A stretch of DNA of 7,292 nucleotides from positions 1-7,292 of the forward strand of contig JAPYQD010000034.1 of NCBI GenBank assembly GCA_029937335.1. The letters run 5' to 3'. This DNA comes from Gammaproteobacteria bacterium (GTDB lineage: Bacteria; Pseudomonadota; Gammaproteobacteria; PS1; Pseudothioglobaceae). Under the pieces are notes generated by a model. It was not told where the DNA came from. It saw only the letters and a program-made list of their open reading frames with translations, and did not search any database. The position numbers were made by a program, and so were the translations under genes. Positions 1 to 5,981 of the stretch are shown here, one piece after another (within the stretch, counting starts at the first letter, position 1; every line of letters starts with the position of its first letter).

Positions 1-2
1 AG

Positions 3-203
3 CCTTATCACTTAATTTACCAAAATAACAAAATTTTGTGCGTGGTTAGACAGCGACAAGACGATTACACCCACGCCAATTGGACGGCGGGATATGCTTG
101 GTATGAGGCTTGTGGCGGTGTTAGTGTGTCTAATCTAGATGACTTTAATCGTTTAAATGAAACAGACTTAAAAGAAGAGCTAAACAAGCTTGTAATTAAA
201 TAA
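3..203 (+). CDS. C-terminal fragment of an unidentified protein (5' end outside window)
   Basis: An open frame enters from the left edge and runs 66 codons to a TAA at 201-203, with no stop in this frame. Codon use matches the neighbouring genes. The visible tail contains a PYHLIYQNN stretch, then NWTAGYAWYEACGG, and ends in a charged helix-like segment (NETDLKEELNKL). No signal peptide or membrane span is visible in this part. The PYHLIY...AWYE pattern vaguely recalls the C-terminal half of GalT/Ap4A-phosphorylase-like (HIT superfamily) proteins, but this is a weak impression and I assign no function. The stop codon lies inside the first arm of an AT-rich hairpin (201-223), so this gene probably ends its transcript there, and the next gene has its own promoter. 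Confidence 0.7.
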   Translation, partial: PYHLIYQNNKILCVVRQRQDDYTHANWTAGYAWYEACGGVSVSNLDDFNRLNETDLKEELNKLVIK

Positions 204-249
204 TATCTTTTTTTAAGATATTATTGCAAAATCGTTTTTTTTTTTTTTT
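201..249 (+). terminator. Possible AT-rich intrinsic terminator with T15 tract
   Basis: Positions 201-209 (TAATATCTT) pair perfectly with 215-223 (AAGATATTA) around a TTTTT loop. The stem begins with the stop codon of the upstream gene. A 15-T run follows at 235-249, after an 11-base gap. The stem has only two G-C pairs and the gap is long for a classical rho-independent terminator, so the function is uncertain. The T tract also lies within the promoter spacer of the next transcription unit. Confidence 0.4.
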
Positions 250-257
250 GCTATAAT
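224..257 (+). promoter_or_regulatory. Extended -10 promoter upstream of the glyQ leader
   Basis: TGCTATAAT at 249-257 is a perfect extended -10 (TGn followed by consensus TATAAT at 252-257), expected to start transcription near 263-265. A -35-like TTGCAA lies at 224-229 (four of six consensus bases), but the spacer is 22 bp, well over the usual 17, and 15 of those bases are a single T run. An extended -10 can work without a good -35. The predicted start falls at the base of a perfect 12-bp hairpin. Confidence 0.65.
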
Positions 258-262
258 CATCT

Positions 263-292
263 CATTGTTAAAAAGTCATGTTTTTAACAATG
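263..292 (+). repeat. Perfect 12-bp inverted repeat at the predicted transcript 5' end
   Basis: CATTGTTAAAAA at 263-274 is the exact reverse complement of TTTTTAACAATG at 281-292, with a six-base GTCATG loop between. It begins within a base or two of the start site predicted from the TATAAT box at 252-257, so the RNA would carry a 5'-terminal stem-loop. Such structures often protect transcripts from 5' end-dependent decay. Alternatively, as DNA, this palindrome could be an operator just downstream of the promoter. Confidence 0.7.
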
Positions 293-395
293 CGACTGAA
301 AGACTTAATATCTCCATATATTAATTATCTGTCTTTTAGTTTTTTGGGGGTTTAAATTTAATTCTTCTCGGCTTTAATCAAAGCCCCCATCTTTT
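263..395 (+). ncRNA. Putative structured leader or small RNA upstream of glyQ
   Basis: Three hairpins follow one another after the extended -10 promoter. Hairpin 1 is the 12-bp stem 263-292. Hairpin 2 pairs 297-304 with 331-338 (AAAGAC/GTCTTT core, one G-U) and, inside it, 305-311 with 318-324. Hairpin 3 pairs TGGGGG at 345-350 with CCCCCA at 384-389, plus TTT/AAA across a bulged G, and is followed by TCTTTT at 390-395. The GC block in hairpin 3 stands out from the AT-rich surroundings. The end could be a weak terminator (making this a small RNA of about 130 nt) or an attenuator within a glyQ leader. I recognise no known RNA family: no glycine riboswitch, 6S, 4.5S, RNase P or tmRNA motifs are visible. 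Confidence 0.4.
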
Positions 396-443
396 AACTC
401 TTAAAGTCTTCTTAAATAAGTCATACGCGTTCTTTTGATGCGG

Positions 444-449
444 TAAAAT
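444..449 (+). promoter_or_regulatory. Possible glyQ-proximal -10 element
   Basis: TAAAAT at 444-449 lies 25 bases before the glyQ ATG and would give an untranslated leader of about 20 bases. The same hexamer precedes mscS and phoH in this window. No convincing -35 is seen at 15-18 bp upstream, and such hexamers are frequent in AT-rich DNA. Confidence 0.3.
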
Positions 450-474
450 TTTTGTTATTTTTCCCAAATTTCGT

Positions 475-1374
475 ATGTCAATTTCGGACTTAGATGCAAC
501 CGCATCGTTTCAAAATTTAATTTTAAAATTACAATCATTTTGGGCCTCTAAGGGCTGCACATTATTACAACCGTTTGACATGGAAATGGGTGCAGGCACT
601 TTTCATCCCGCTACTTTTTTACGCGCAATTGGCCCTGAACCCTGGAAAGCCGCTTATGTGCAGCCTTCACGCCGACCAACTGATGGTCGCTATGGTGAAA
701 ATCCGAACCGCCTTGGGCATTACTACCAGTTTCAAGTATTACTCAAGCCATCACCTAAAGACATTCAGGATCTTTATTTAGAATCACTCACTGAAATTGG
801 AATTGATTTGACCATGCACGATGTGCGTTTTGTTGAGGACAACTGGGAGTCACCAACGCTTGGTGCTTGGGGTTTGGGCTGGGAAATCTGGCTTAACGGC
901 ATGGAGGTTTCGCAATTCACTTATTTTCAACAAGTGGGTGGCTTGCCATGTAAACCAGTTGCCGGCGAGCTTACTTATGGACTTGAGCGCTTAGCCATGT
1001 ATCTGCAAGGGGTTGACTCTGTATTTGATTTGGTGTGGGTAGAAGGCGTTAGTTACGGCGATGTTTTTCATCAGAACGAAGTAGAACAGTCAAAATACAG
1101 TTTTGAGATTGCAGATACCGATGTGCTGTTTAGACAGTTTGATGAAGCCGAGGCGATGAATGAAAAACTGATAGAAGAGTCGCTGCCTTATCCTGCTTAC
1201 GAGCAAGTAATGAAAGCATCGCATTTTTTCAACCTACTTGATGCACGCCATGCGATTAGTGTTACTGACCGTGCAAGATTTATTCGCCGTGTACGTGCCA
1301 TGAGCCAAAAAGTCGCACAAGCGTATTATGACTCTCGTGAAGCGCTAGGTTTTCCAATGCTGGAGAAAAAATAA
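475..1374 (+). CDS. glyQ: Glycyl-tRNA synthetase alpha subunit
   Basis: GlyQ is the catalytic alpha chain of the alpha2-beta2 bacterial glycyl-tRNA synthetase, a cytoplasmic class II enzyme that activates glycine and charges tRNA-Gly together with GlyS. The 299-residue product is full length for the family. It carries the signature QPSRRPTDGRYGENPNR at residues 63-79, the VEDNWE(S/N)PTLGAWGLGWE block near 120-137, and the motif 3 segment GLERLAMY at 169-176. Translation starts at ATG 475, which gives the expected short N-terminus before the conserved SFWASKGC. No Shine-Dalgarno sequence precedes it. The beta-subunit gene glyS, usually directly downstream, is absent here; a YqaA-type gene follows after six bases. 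Confidence 0.97.
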   Translation: MSISDLDATASFQNLILKLQSFWASKGCTLLQPFDMEMGAGTFHPATFLRAIGPEPWKAAYVQPSRRPTDGRYGENPNRLGHYYQFQVLLKPSPKDIQDLYLESLTEIGIDLTMHDVRFVEDNWESPTLGAWGLGWEIWLNGMEVSQFTYFQQVGGLPCKPVAGELTYGLERLAMYLQGVDSVFDLVWVEGVSYGDVFHQNEVEQSKYSFEIADTDVLFRQFDEAEAMNEKLIEESLPYPAYEQVMKASHFFNLLDARHAISVTDRARFIRRVRAMSQKVAQAYYDSREALGFPMLEKK

Positions 1375-1380
1375 CCCTGC

Positions 1381-1953
1381 ATGCAGATCTTTTCTAGACT
1401 TTATCAAAAAGCACTGGATTGGGCGCAGAGTAAATACGCCATTTATTGGCTTTCTATTGTTAGTTTTTTAGAGTCATCAATTCTGCCATATCCACCGCCA
1501 GATGTGATTTTGGCGCCAATGACACTCAAGCAACCAAACAAAGCTTATTATTACGCGTTAGTTTGTACGATCACCTCGGTTCTCGGTGGTTTAGCAGGTT
1601 ATTTTTTAGGGGAAATATTACTTAATTTCTTACTTGGATACGGCTTAATTAAAGTAGAAATGATCGAGGTTGCAAAACAATGGTTTGATCAATATGATAT
1701 TTGGTTTGTTGGCTTAGCTGCATTTAGTCCATTGCCTTACAAATTAGCCACGATTACAGCTGGAACCATGAATATGGCGCTATTACCATTTATCTTGATT
1801 TCATTATTGGCACGTGGTGCTCGCTATTATTTAGTGGCTTTCTTGGTAAGAAAATTTGGCACTCAAGCCGACGTTTGGCTACACAAGCATGTTGATCGAC
1901 TTGGCTATGTTTTGGTTATTATTGTGATTTTAGGAATTTGGTATGTTAATTAA
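1381..1953 (+). CDS. yqaA: YqaA-type (DedA/VTT superfamily) inner membrane protein
   Basis: This 190-residue protein of the inner membrane belongs to the YqaA branch of the DedA/VTT family, whose members are linked to lipid transport or scrambling and membrane homeostasis; the specific substrate of YqaA is not established. Visible features are the early acidic/proline motif (E31...PYPPPD at 36-41), a glycine-rich hydrophobic segment at about 57-85, the FSPLPYK re-entrant-like motif at 115-121, a conserved-type glycine at 128, an arginine-bearing span (LLARGARYY, 142-150), and a C-terminal membrane segment at 174-188. It starts six bases after glyQ with no good Shine-Dalgarno at normal distance, and its 3' end overlaps the next gene by 11 bases. 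YqaA-NlpD adjacency is seen in many gammaproteobacteria and supports the assignment of both genes. Confidence 0.85.
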   Translation: MQIFSRLYQKALDWAQSKYAIYWLSIVSFLESSILPYPPPDVILAPMTLKQPNKAYYYALVCTITSVLGGLAGYFLGEILLNFLLGYGLIKVEMIEVAKQWFDQYDIWFVGLAAFSPLPYKLATITAGTMNMALLPFILISLLARGARYYLVAFLVRKFGTQADVWLHKHVDRLGYVLVIIVILGIWYVN

Positions 1954-2476
1954 ATTACTGGTTGTTATTTTTATCTCCACAAGTCTTGGCGGGTGTTTTT
2001 CATCCTCACCCAAGTCGAGGGTGATTATTGTTGAAAAATCGATCAACCAATACAATATTAATCAGACGCGACTATCGAATGAGGTAATACCCAATAAACA
2101 GACTGAAACAACCACCACGAAAAATAAAGTGTCTAAAAAAAGTTGGTCCATTCCAGTGGCTGGAAAAGTGCTAAAAACTTTCTCTAAAAAGCATCCCGGT
2201 TTAACTTTTAACACCAAGCCAGGACAAACAGTGCGTGCTATTCGTGATGGTACGGTTATTTATAGTGGCGATAAAATGAAAAGTCATGGCAAGATGGTTG
2301 TTATTAAGCATCCATTGGGTTTTTATAGCACTTACACACAAAGTCAAAGTCTGAAAGTTAAAGGTGGCGATAACGTTACAAAAGGACAAGTTATTGCTTT
2401 AACCAGTAAGAATGATTTTTACTTTGAAATGAAAAAATTTGAAACACTGATTAATCCACTCAAATACTTGAAATAA
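1943..2476 (+). CDS. Short NlpD-like lipoprotein with degenerate LytM (M23) domain
   Basis: The 177-residue product has a lipoprotein signal peptide with an LGGC lipobox (lipidated Cys18), a polar low-complexity linker (about 20-65), and a LytM/M23 domain (about 68-177) ending in the NlpD-like NPLKYL. By alignment to the M23 pattern the zinc ligands are mostly lost: the HxxxD position reads H84-PGL-T88, the YxH position reads YTQ (131-133), and HxHFE reads DFYFE (158-162). This resembles NlpD/EnvC, which lack hydrolase activity and instead activate peptidoglycan amidases at the septum. It lacks the LysM domain of E. coli NlpD and is about half its length. ATG 1943 has a good AGGA Shine-Dalgarno at 1932-1935 inside the preceding gene, so translation is likely efficient despite the overlap. 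Confidence 0.8.
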   Translation: MLIKLLVVIFISTSLGGCFSSSPKSRVIIVEKSINQYNINQTRLSNEVIPNKQTETTTTKNKVSKKSWSIPVAGKVLKTFSKKHPGLTFNTKPGQTVRAIRDGTVIYSGDKMKSHGKMVVIKHPLGFYSTYTQSQSLKVKGGDNVTKGQVIALTSKNDFYFEMKKFETLINPLKYLK

Positions 2477-2480
2477 CAGC

Positions 2481-2496
2481 TAAAATAAGCCACATG
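2481..2496 (+). promoter_or_regulatory. Possible -10 element for leaderless mscS transcript
   Basis: TAAAAT at 2481-2486 ends seven bases before the mscS ATG (2494-2496), so a transcript from it would begin at or next to the start codon. No Shine-Dalgarno lies in the gap. No strong -35 is visible. The same arrangement occurs before phoH at 6611-6625. Confidence 0.4.
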
Positions 2497-3519
2497 AATG
2501 AATTTTTACAAAATTTAACCCCACTTGAAACGGTTGGTATTTTATTTGCTGTCGCCTTTATTGCGCATATTGTCCTAGGTGTTGCACTTAGAAAGATTAT
2601 TTCTCATGCTGGCAAAACTAAAATTCAATGGGATGACCATCTGATTAAAGCTGTTTCAGCACCACTAAAAGTACTGATTTGGTTTGGCTGGGTTTATTTC
2701 TCTATTAATGCTTTCAAAGGGCAAATCGAAGCCTTTAACAAAGTAGTGGAATATATCGATATTGCGCCAATCTTTATTGTTACTTGGGGTGTCATTAGGG
2801 TTATTTCAGGGGTTGAGGCTTATTTGCTTAAGGCCGATAACAGTGTTAACAATGATTCGGTCCGCCTATTTACACGATTGATCAAAATTTTGGTAATTGT
2901 AGCTATTTTATTAGGCATTGCCCAACATTTAGGCTTCTCAATCTCTAGCTTACTTACCTTTGGTGGTGTCGGTGGTATTGTCATGGGTTTTGCCGCTAAA
3001 GACATGCTAAGCAATATCTTTGGTGGGCTAATGATCCAAATGGACAAACCTTTTTCAACCGGTGATTGGATTCGTTCGACCGAATTTGAAGGTACGGTAG
3101 AAAAAATCGGCTGGCGCATGACCCGCATTCGAACCTTTGCTAAAAATCCAGTTTACATTCCCAACTCTATTTTTGCTTCAATCCCCATTGAGACGCCATC
3201 ACGTATGACCAATCGCCGTATTAAAGAAGTGGTGGGCATTCGTTATGATGATATTGCGCAAATACCCGTAATCGTTGCTGAAGTAGAAGCCATGTTAAAA
3301 GCACATGAAGGTATTGATCAATCTGAATCGTTGCGTGTTTATTTCAATTACTTCAATGCTTCTTCACTTGATTTTAATATTTATGCCTTTACCAATACCA
3401 CTAGTAAAGATATCTATCAAAAAATTAAACAAGAAATACTACTCAATGTTGCAGATATTATTGCCCAGCATAAAGCAGAAATTGCCTACCCAACACAAAC
3501 ACTACACATTCAAAAGTAA
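2494..3519 (+). CDS. MscS-family small-conductance mechanosensitive channel
   Basis: This inner-membrane channel would open under membrane tension to release solutes during hypo-osmotic shock. The 341-residue protein shows hydrophobic spans at about 13-32, 57-73, 88-107 and 128-146, then the hallmark pore helix: a glycine/alanine-rich LLTFGGVGGIVMGFAAKD (153-170) followed by the amphipathic NIFGGLMIQMDKPFSTGDWI (174-193). The beta domain (about 194-230, including VYIPNSIFA) and the alpha/beta cytoplasmic vestibule complete it. With about five predicted membrane spans it is closer to the YnaI/MscMJ-like subgroup than to the three-span E. coli MscS. It sits 17 bases after the NlpD-like gene and its TAA overlaps the miaB ATG in TAATG, which suggests translational coupling. 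Confidence 0.93.
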   Translation: MNEFLQNLTPLETVGILFAVAFIAHIVLGVALRKIISHAGKTKIQWDDHLIKAVSAPLKVLIWFGWVYFSINAFKGQIEAFNKVVEYIDIAPIFIVTWGVIRVISGVEAYLLKADNSVNNDSVRLFTRLIKILVIVAILLGIAQHLGFSISSLLTFGGVGGIVMGFAAKDMLSNIFGGLMIQMDKPFSTGDWIRSTEFEGTVEKIGWRMTRIRTFAKNPVYIPNSIFASIPIETPSRMTNRRIKEVVGIRYDDIAQIPVIVAEVEAMLKAHEGIDQSESLRVYFNYFNASSLDFNIYAFTNTTSKDIYQKIKQEILLNVADIIAQHKAEIAYPTQTLHIQK

Positions 3520-4844
3520 TGCCTTTATCTAAACTACACATTCGCACTTTCGGGTGTCAGATGAACGAATACGACTCCAATAAAATGAGTGACGTGCTTA
3601 AGCACTCGCATGGCTTGGAGCTAACCGATGACGCACTTGAAGCCGATGTGCTTTTACTTAACACTTGTTCTATTCGTGAAAAAGCCCAAGAAAAGCTGTT
3701 TCATCAACTGGGGCGCTGGCGTAAACTCAAAGAAAAAAATCCAAATCTAGTGATTGGTGTCGGTGGCTGTGTCGCTTCACAAGAAGGCGAACTCATTTTA
3801 AAACGCGCACCCTATGTGGATATGATTTTTGGCCCACAAACGCTACATCGCCTGCCCAATATGCTGAGTGATGCACTGGGTGATAAAGGGGTTAGTATTG
3901 ATATCTCTTTTCCAGAAATTGAAAAATTCGACCACCTGCCTGAGCCAGAAGCCAGTGGTGTAACTGCTTTCGTTTCCATTATGGAAGGTTGCTCTAAATA
4001 CTGTACTTTTTGTGTGGTGCCATATACGCGTGGCGAGGAAGTCTCACGCCCGTTTAATGACGTGATTAAAGAGGTTCAAATTCTAGCCGACCAAGGTGTT
4101 AGAGAAGTGAACTTACTCGGCCAAAATGTCAATGCTTATCAAGGTTTAATGGATGATGGACAAAGTGCTGATTTGGCGCTATTGATTAATATTGTGGCAC
4201 AAATTGATGGCATTGATCGCATTCGTTATACCACTTCACATCCGGTGGAATTCAGTGATAGCTTAATTCAAGCGTACGCTGAAGTACCTGAGTTGGTTTC
4301 ACACTTGCATCTGCCGATTCAAAGTGGCTCTGATAAAATTTTAACCCTAATGAAGCGTGGCCATACCGCAATTGAATATAAATCAAAGATCAGACGTTTG
4401 CGTGAAATTCGCCCCGATATTTCAATTTCTAGTGACTTTATTATTGGCTTTCCTGGTGAAACCGATCAAGACTTTGATAACACCATGAAGCTTATCAATG
4501 ATATTAATTTTGATAAATCCTTTAGTTTTATTTATTCCCAGCGTCCTGGCACACCAGCGGCAAGCTACCCCGATGATGTCGATATGCAAGTCAAGAAAGA
4601 TCGACTGAGCTTAGTACAAAAAACCATCGATGAGTCTACTGAAGTGATTTCAAAAGCCATGATTGGTAGCGTGCAAAAAGTCTTGGTTGAAAACAAAGCC
4701 AGAAAAGACGACAATATGTTCGGTAAAACTGAAAATATGCGAAACACTCACTTTAAAGGCGACGAAACTTTGATTGGGAAAATTGTCAACGTTAAAATAA
4801 CCGATGCACGTGGCAACTCTTTAATAGGGAAACTGATTGACTAG
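3519..4844 (+). CDS. miaB: tRNA-2-methylthio-N6-dimethylallyladenosine synthase
   Basis: MiaB is a cytoplasmic radical-SAM methylthiotransferase that converts i6A37 to ms2i6A37 in tRNAs reading UNN codons. The 441-residue product is full length. The N-terminal UPF0004 domain carries the three auxiliary-cluster cysteines C13 (FGCQMNEYDS), C50 (NTCSIRE) and C84 (GGCVAS). The radical-SAM cluster is the CxxxCxxC at C158, C162 and C165 (EGCSKYCTFC), followed by VVPYTRG. LPIQSGSD and the SDFIIGFPGET motif follow, and the C-terminal TRAM domain holds GKTENMRN (402-409). The start ATG overlaps the mscS stop by one base. The stop codon overlaps that of the convergent gene in a CTAG palindrome, with no terminator between. 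In many gammaproteobacteria phoH/ybeZ follows miaB directly; here three reverse-strand genes intervene. Confidence 0.97.
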   Translation: MPLSKLHIRTFGCQMNEYDSNKMSDVLKHSHGLELTDDALEADVLLLNTCSIREKAQEKLFHQLGRWRKLKEKNPNLVIGVGGCVASQEGELILKRAPYVDMIFGPQTLHRLPNMLSDALGDKGVSIDISFPEIEKFDHLPEPEASGVTAFVSIMEGCSKYCTFCVVPYTRGEEVSRPFNDVIKEVQILADQGVREVNLLGQNVNAYQGLMDDGQSADLALLINIVAQIDGIDRIRYTTSHPVEFSDSLIQAYAEVPELVSHLHLPIQSGSDKILTLMKRGHTAIEYKSKIRRLREIRPDISISSDFIIGFPGETDQDFDNTMKLINDINFDKSFSFIYSQRPGTPAASYPDDVDMQVKKDRLSLVQKTIDESTEVISKAMIGSVQKVLVENKARKDDNMFGKTENMRNTHFKGDETLIGKIVNVKITDARGNSLIGKLID

Positions 4845-5320
4845 TTATAAACCGTCTCAAAAGGGAAAGATACTTTTAACATTTCTCCATCAGTGTTAAT
4901 AATTATATTGGCAAGCCAGCTCATCTTTCTAAGTGAGCACAGAGAAATAAACCCCTTACCTCTAAAATGATTTTTTGTTCTTTTCGTTAAGGAATAAGGC
5001 AATAAGTTATGATTAATTTCAATGCCTTCAAAATTAACAAATACCTCTTCAGTACTAACGCCTTCTAGCATAACGTCAATATCAAGAGGCTGAGTTTGAG
5101 GAATGCCAACAGGAAGAACACTTAATGTTAAAAACTTTTCTTTACTAATTTCTATCCTGCAGGGTGCTTTAGAAATTTGACAGTCTGTTACCTTAATAAC
5201 GCGCTGTATTTTATCTTGTACAGAATTTTTATACCAATATCCGAAAACAATTAATGCTATCGAAACAACCATAGTCAGAATAAGTATTTTATTATGCAAA
5301 GAGCTCTCAATAGTTATCAA
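4841..5320 (-). CDS. Small membrane-anchored protein in copper/oxidase operon, possibly FixH-like
   Basis: The 159-residue product has one N-terminal hydrophobic span (about 11-29) and a soluble domain likely facing the periplasm. It contains a DCQISKAPC motif with cysteines 47 and 54, and a third cysteine at 128. The domain looks rich in beta strands (LDIDVMLEGV, VFVNFEGIEIN, IIINTDGEMLKVSFPFE). Similar small proteins are often found beside SCO/SenC genes in gammaproteobacteria, and the shape recalls FixH/YtkA-like proteins, but I claim no function beyond a probable role with its operon partners. The start is uncertain: TTG at 5320 gives a 14-base overlap with sco, while TTG at 5299 (weak GAGAG upstream) and ATG at 5272 are alternatives. 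The stop shares CTAG with that of miaB. Confidence 0.75.
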   Translation of the reverse strand: MITIESSLHNKILILTMVVSIALIVFGYWYKNSVQDKIQRVIKVTDCQISKAPCRIEISKEKFLTLSVLPVGIPQTQPLDIDVMLEGVSTEEVFVNFEGIEINHNLLPYSLTKRTKNHFRGKGFISLCSLRKMSWLANIIINTDGEMLKVSFPFETVYN

Positions 5321-5981
5321 TAATTAGCTTAATATCTTTTGCCATCTCTCTTGGTTTGTGAGGGGTTGGAAACCCTGCAAAAATTTGACCATCTGGTGAT
5401 AACAAATAAAGCCAGGCAGTGTGATTGATTGAGTAGCTATTTACGCCGTCTGGCATTACTTGGCCATTAGGAATTAAAACTGTCTTCCCGTCAATTTCAA
5501 TTGAACGCTCATAGTAAGTACCAAATGGCTTAATCAATCGATCGATTTGACCTTGATCACCAGAAATACCCATAAAGTCTTTATCAAAATAGGTCATGTA
5601 AGTTTTAAGCACCTTAGGTGTGTCTCTTTTAGGGTCAAAAGTAATAGCAACAAATTCAGGTGTAGTCTGTAAGCCACTATCCTTTAATATCGTTTTTAGT
5701 GATACCATATCCATTAGAATGGTTGGGCATACATCGGGGCAATGTGTATAAATAAAAGTCACTAGCGTCCATTTGTCTTTTAAACGGGCGTTATTATATG
5801 GGCTTTCATTGTGATCAATTAATGAAAAAATAGGTAATTTTCTATTTGTATTATGCAGAACATGAGAAACCTTAAGTTGTTTTTTTAAGGATTGATAATT
5901 AGTATCAGTATTGATAGAAAACACCGAAACCCCTATTGAAACAATAAAGGCAATAGTGATTAATAAAGTGGTTTTAGACAT
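5307..5981 (-). CDS. SCO1/SenC/PrrC-family copper and thiol protein
   Basis: SCO proteins are membrane-tethered thioredoxin-fold proteins that bind copper and/or reduce cysteines during assembly of the CuA centre of cytochrome c oxidase. The 224-residue product has an N-terminal membrane anchor (about 5-23), the defining CPDVC motif (Cys81 and Cys85) and the conserved distal copper ligand His187 (NHTAWLYLL). FDPKRDTP (115-122) and the HxxxxLPxFxL-type strand before the motif are also typical. It keeps all metal-binding residues, so it should be functional. The start ATG overlaps the stop of the upstream copper chaperone gene in TAATG on the - strand and no Shine-Dalgarno is present, so translation is probably coupled. 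It lies second in the three-gene operon. Confidence 0.93.
   Translation of the reverse strand: MSKTTLLITIAFIVSIGVSVFSINTDTNYQSLKKQLKVSHVLHNTNRKLPIFSLIDHNESPYNNARLKDKWTLVTFIYTHCPDVCPTILMDMVSLKTILKDSGLQTTPEFVAITFDPKRDTPKVLKTYMTYFDKDFMGISGDQGQIDRLIKPFGTYYERSIEIDGKTVLIPNGQVMPDGVNSYSINHTAWLYLLSPDGQIFAGFPTPHKPREMAKDIKLIIDNY

Noticed and set aside
263..395. Known structured RNAs (6S, 4.5S SRP, RNase P, tmRNA, glycine riboswitch, T-box)
   Set aside because: None of their conserved core sequences are visible; only the hairpin pattern is supported.
2820..3128. Reverse-strand 102-codon open frame inside the mscS gene
   Set aside because: It lies fully inside a strongly supported channel gene and covers its conserved pore region, so it is a coding shadow.
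4859..4877. AAAAG/CTTTT small inverted repeat just past the convergent stops as a terminator
   Set aside because: Five AT-rich pairs around a nine-base loop with no T tract on either strand is too weak, and it lies inside the coding sequence of the reverse-strand gene.
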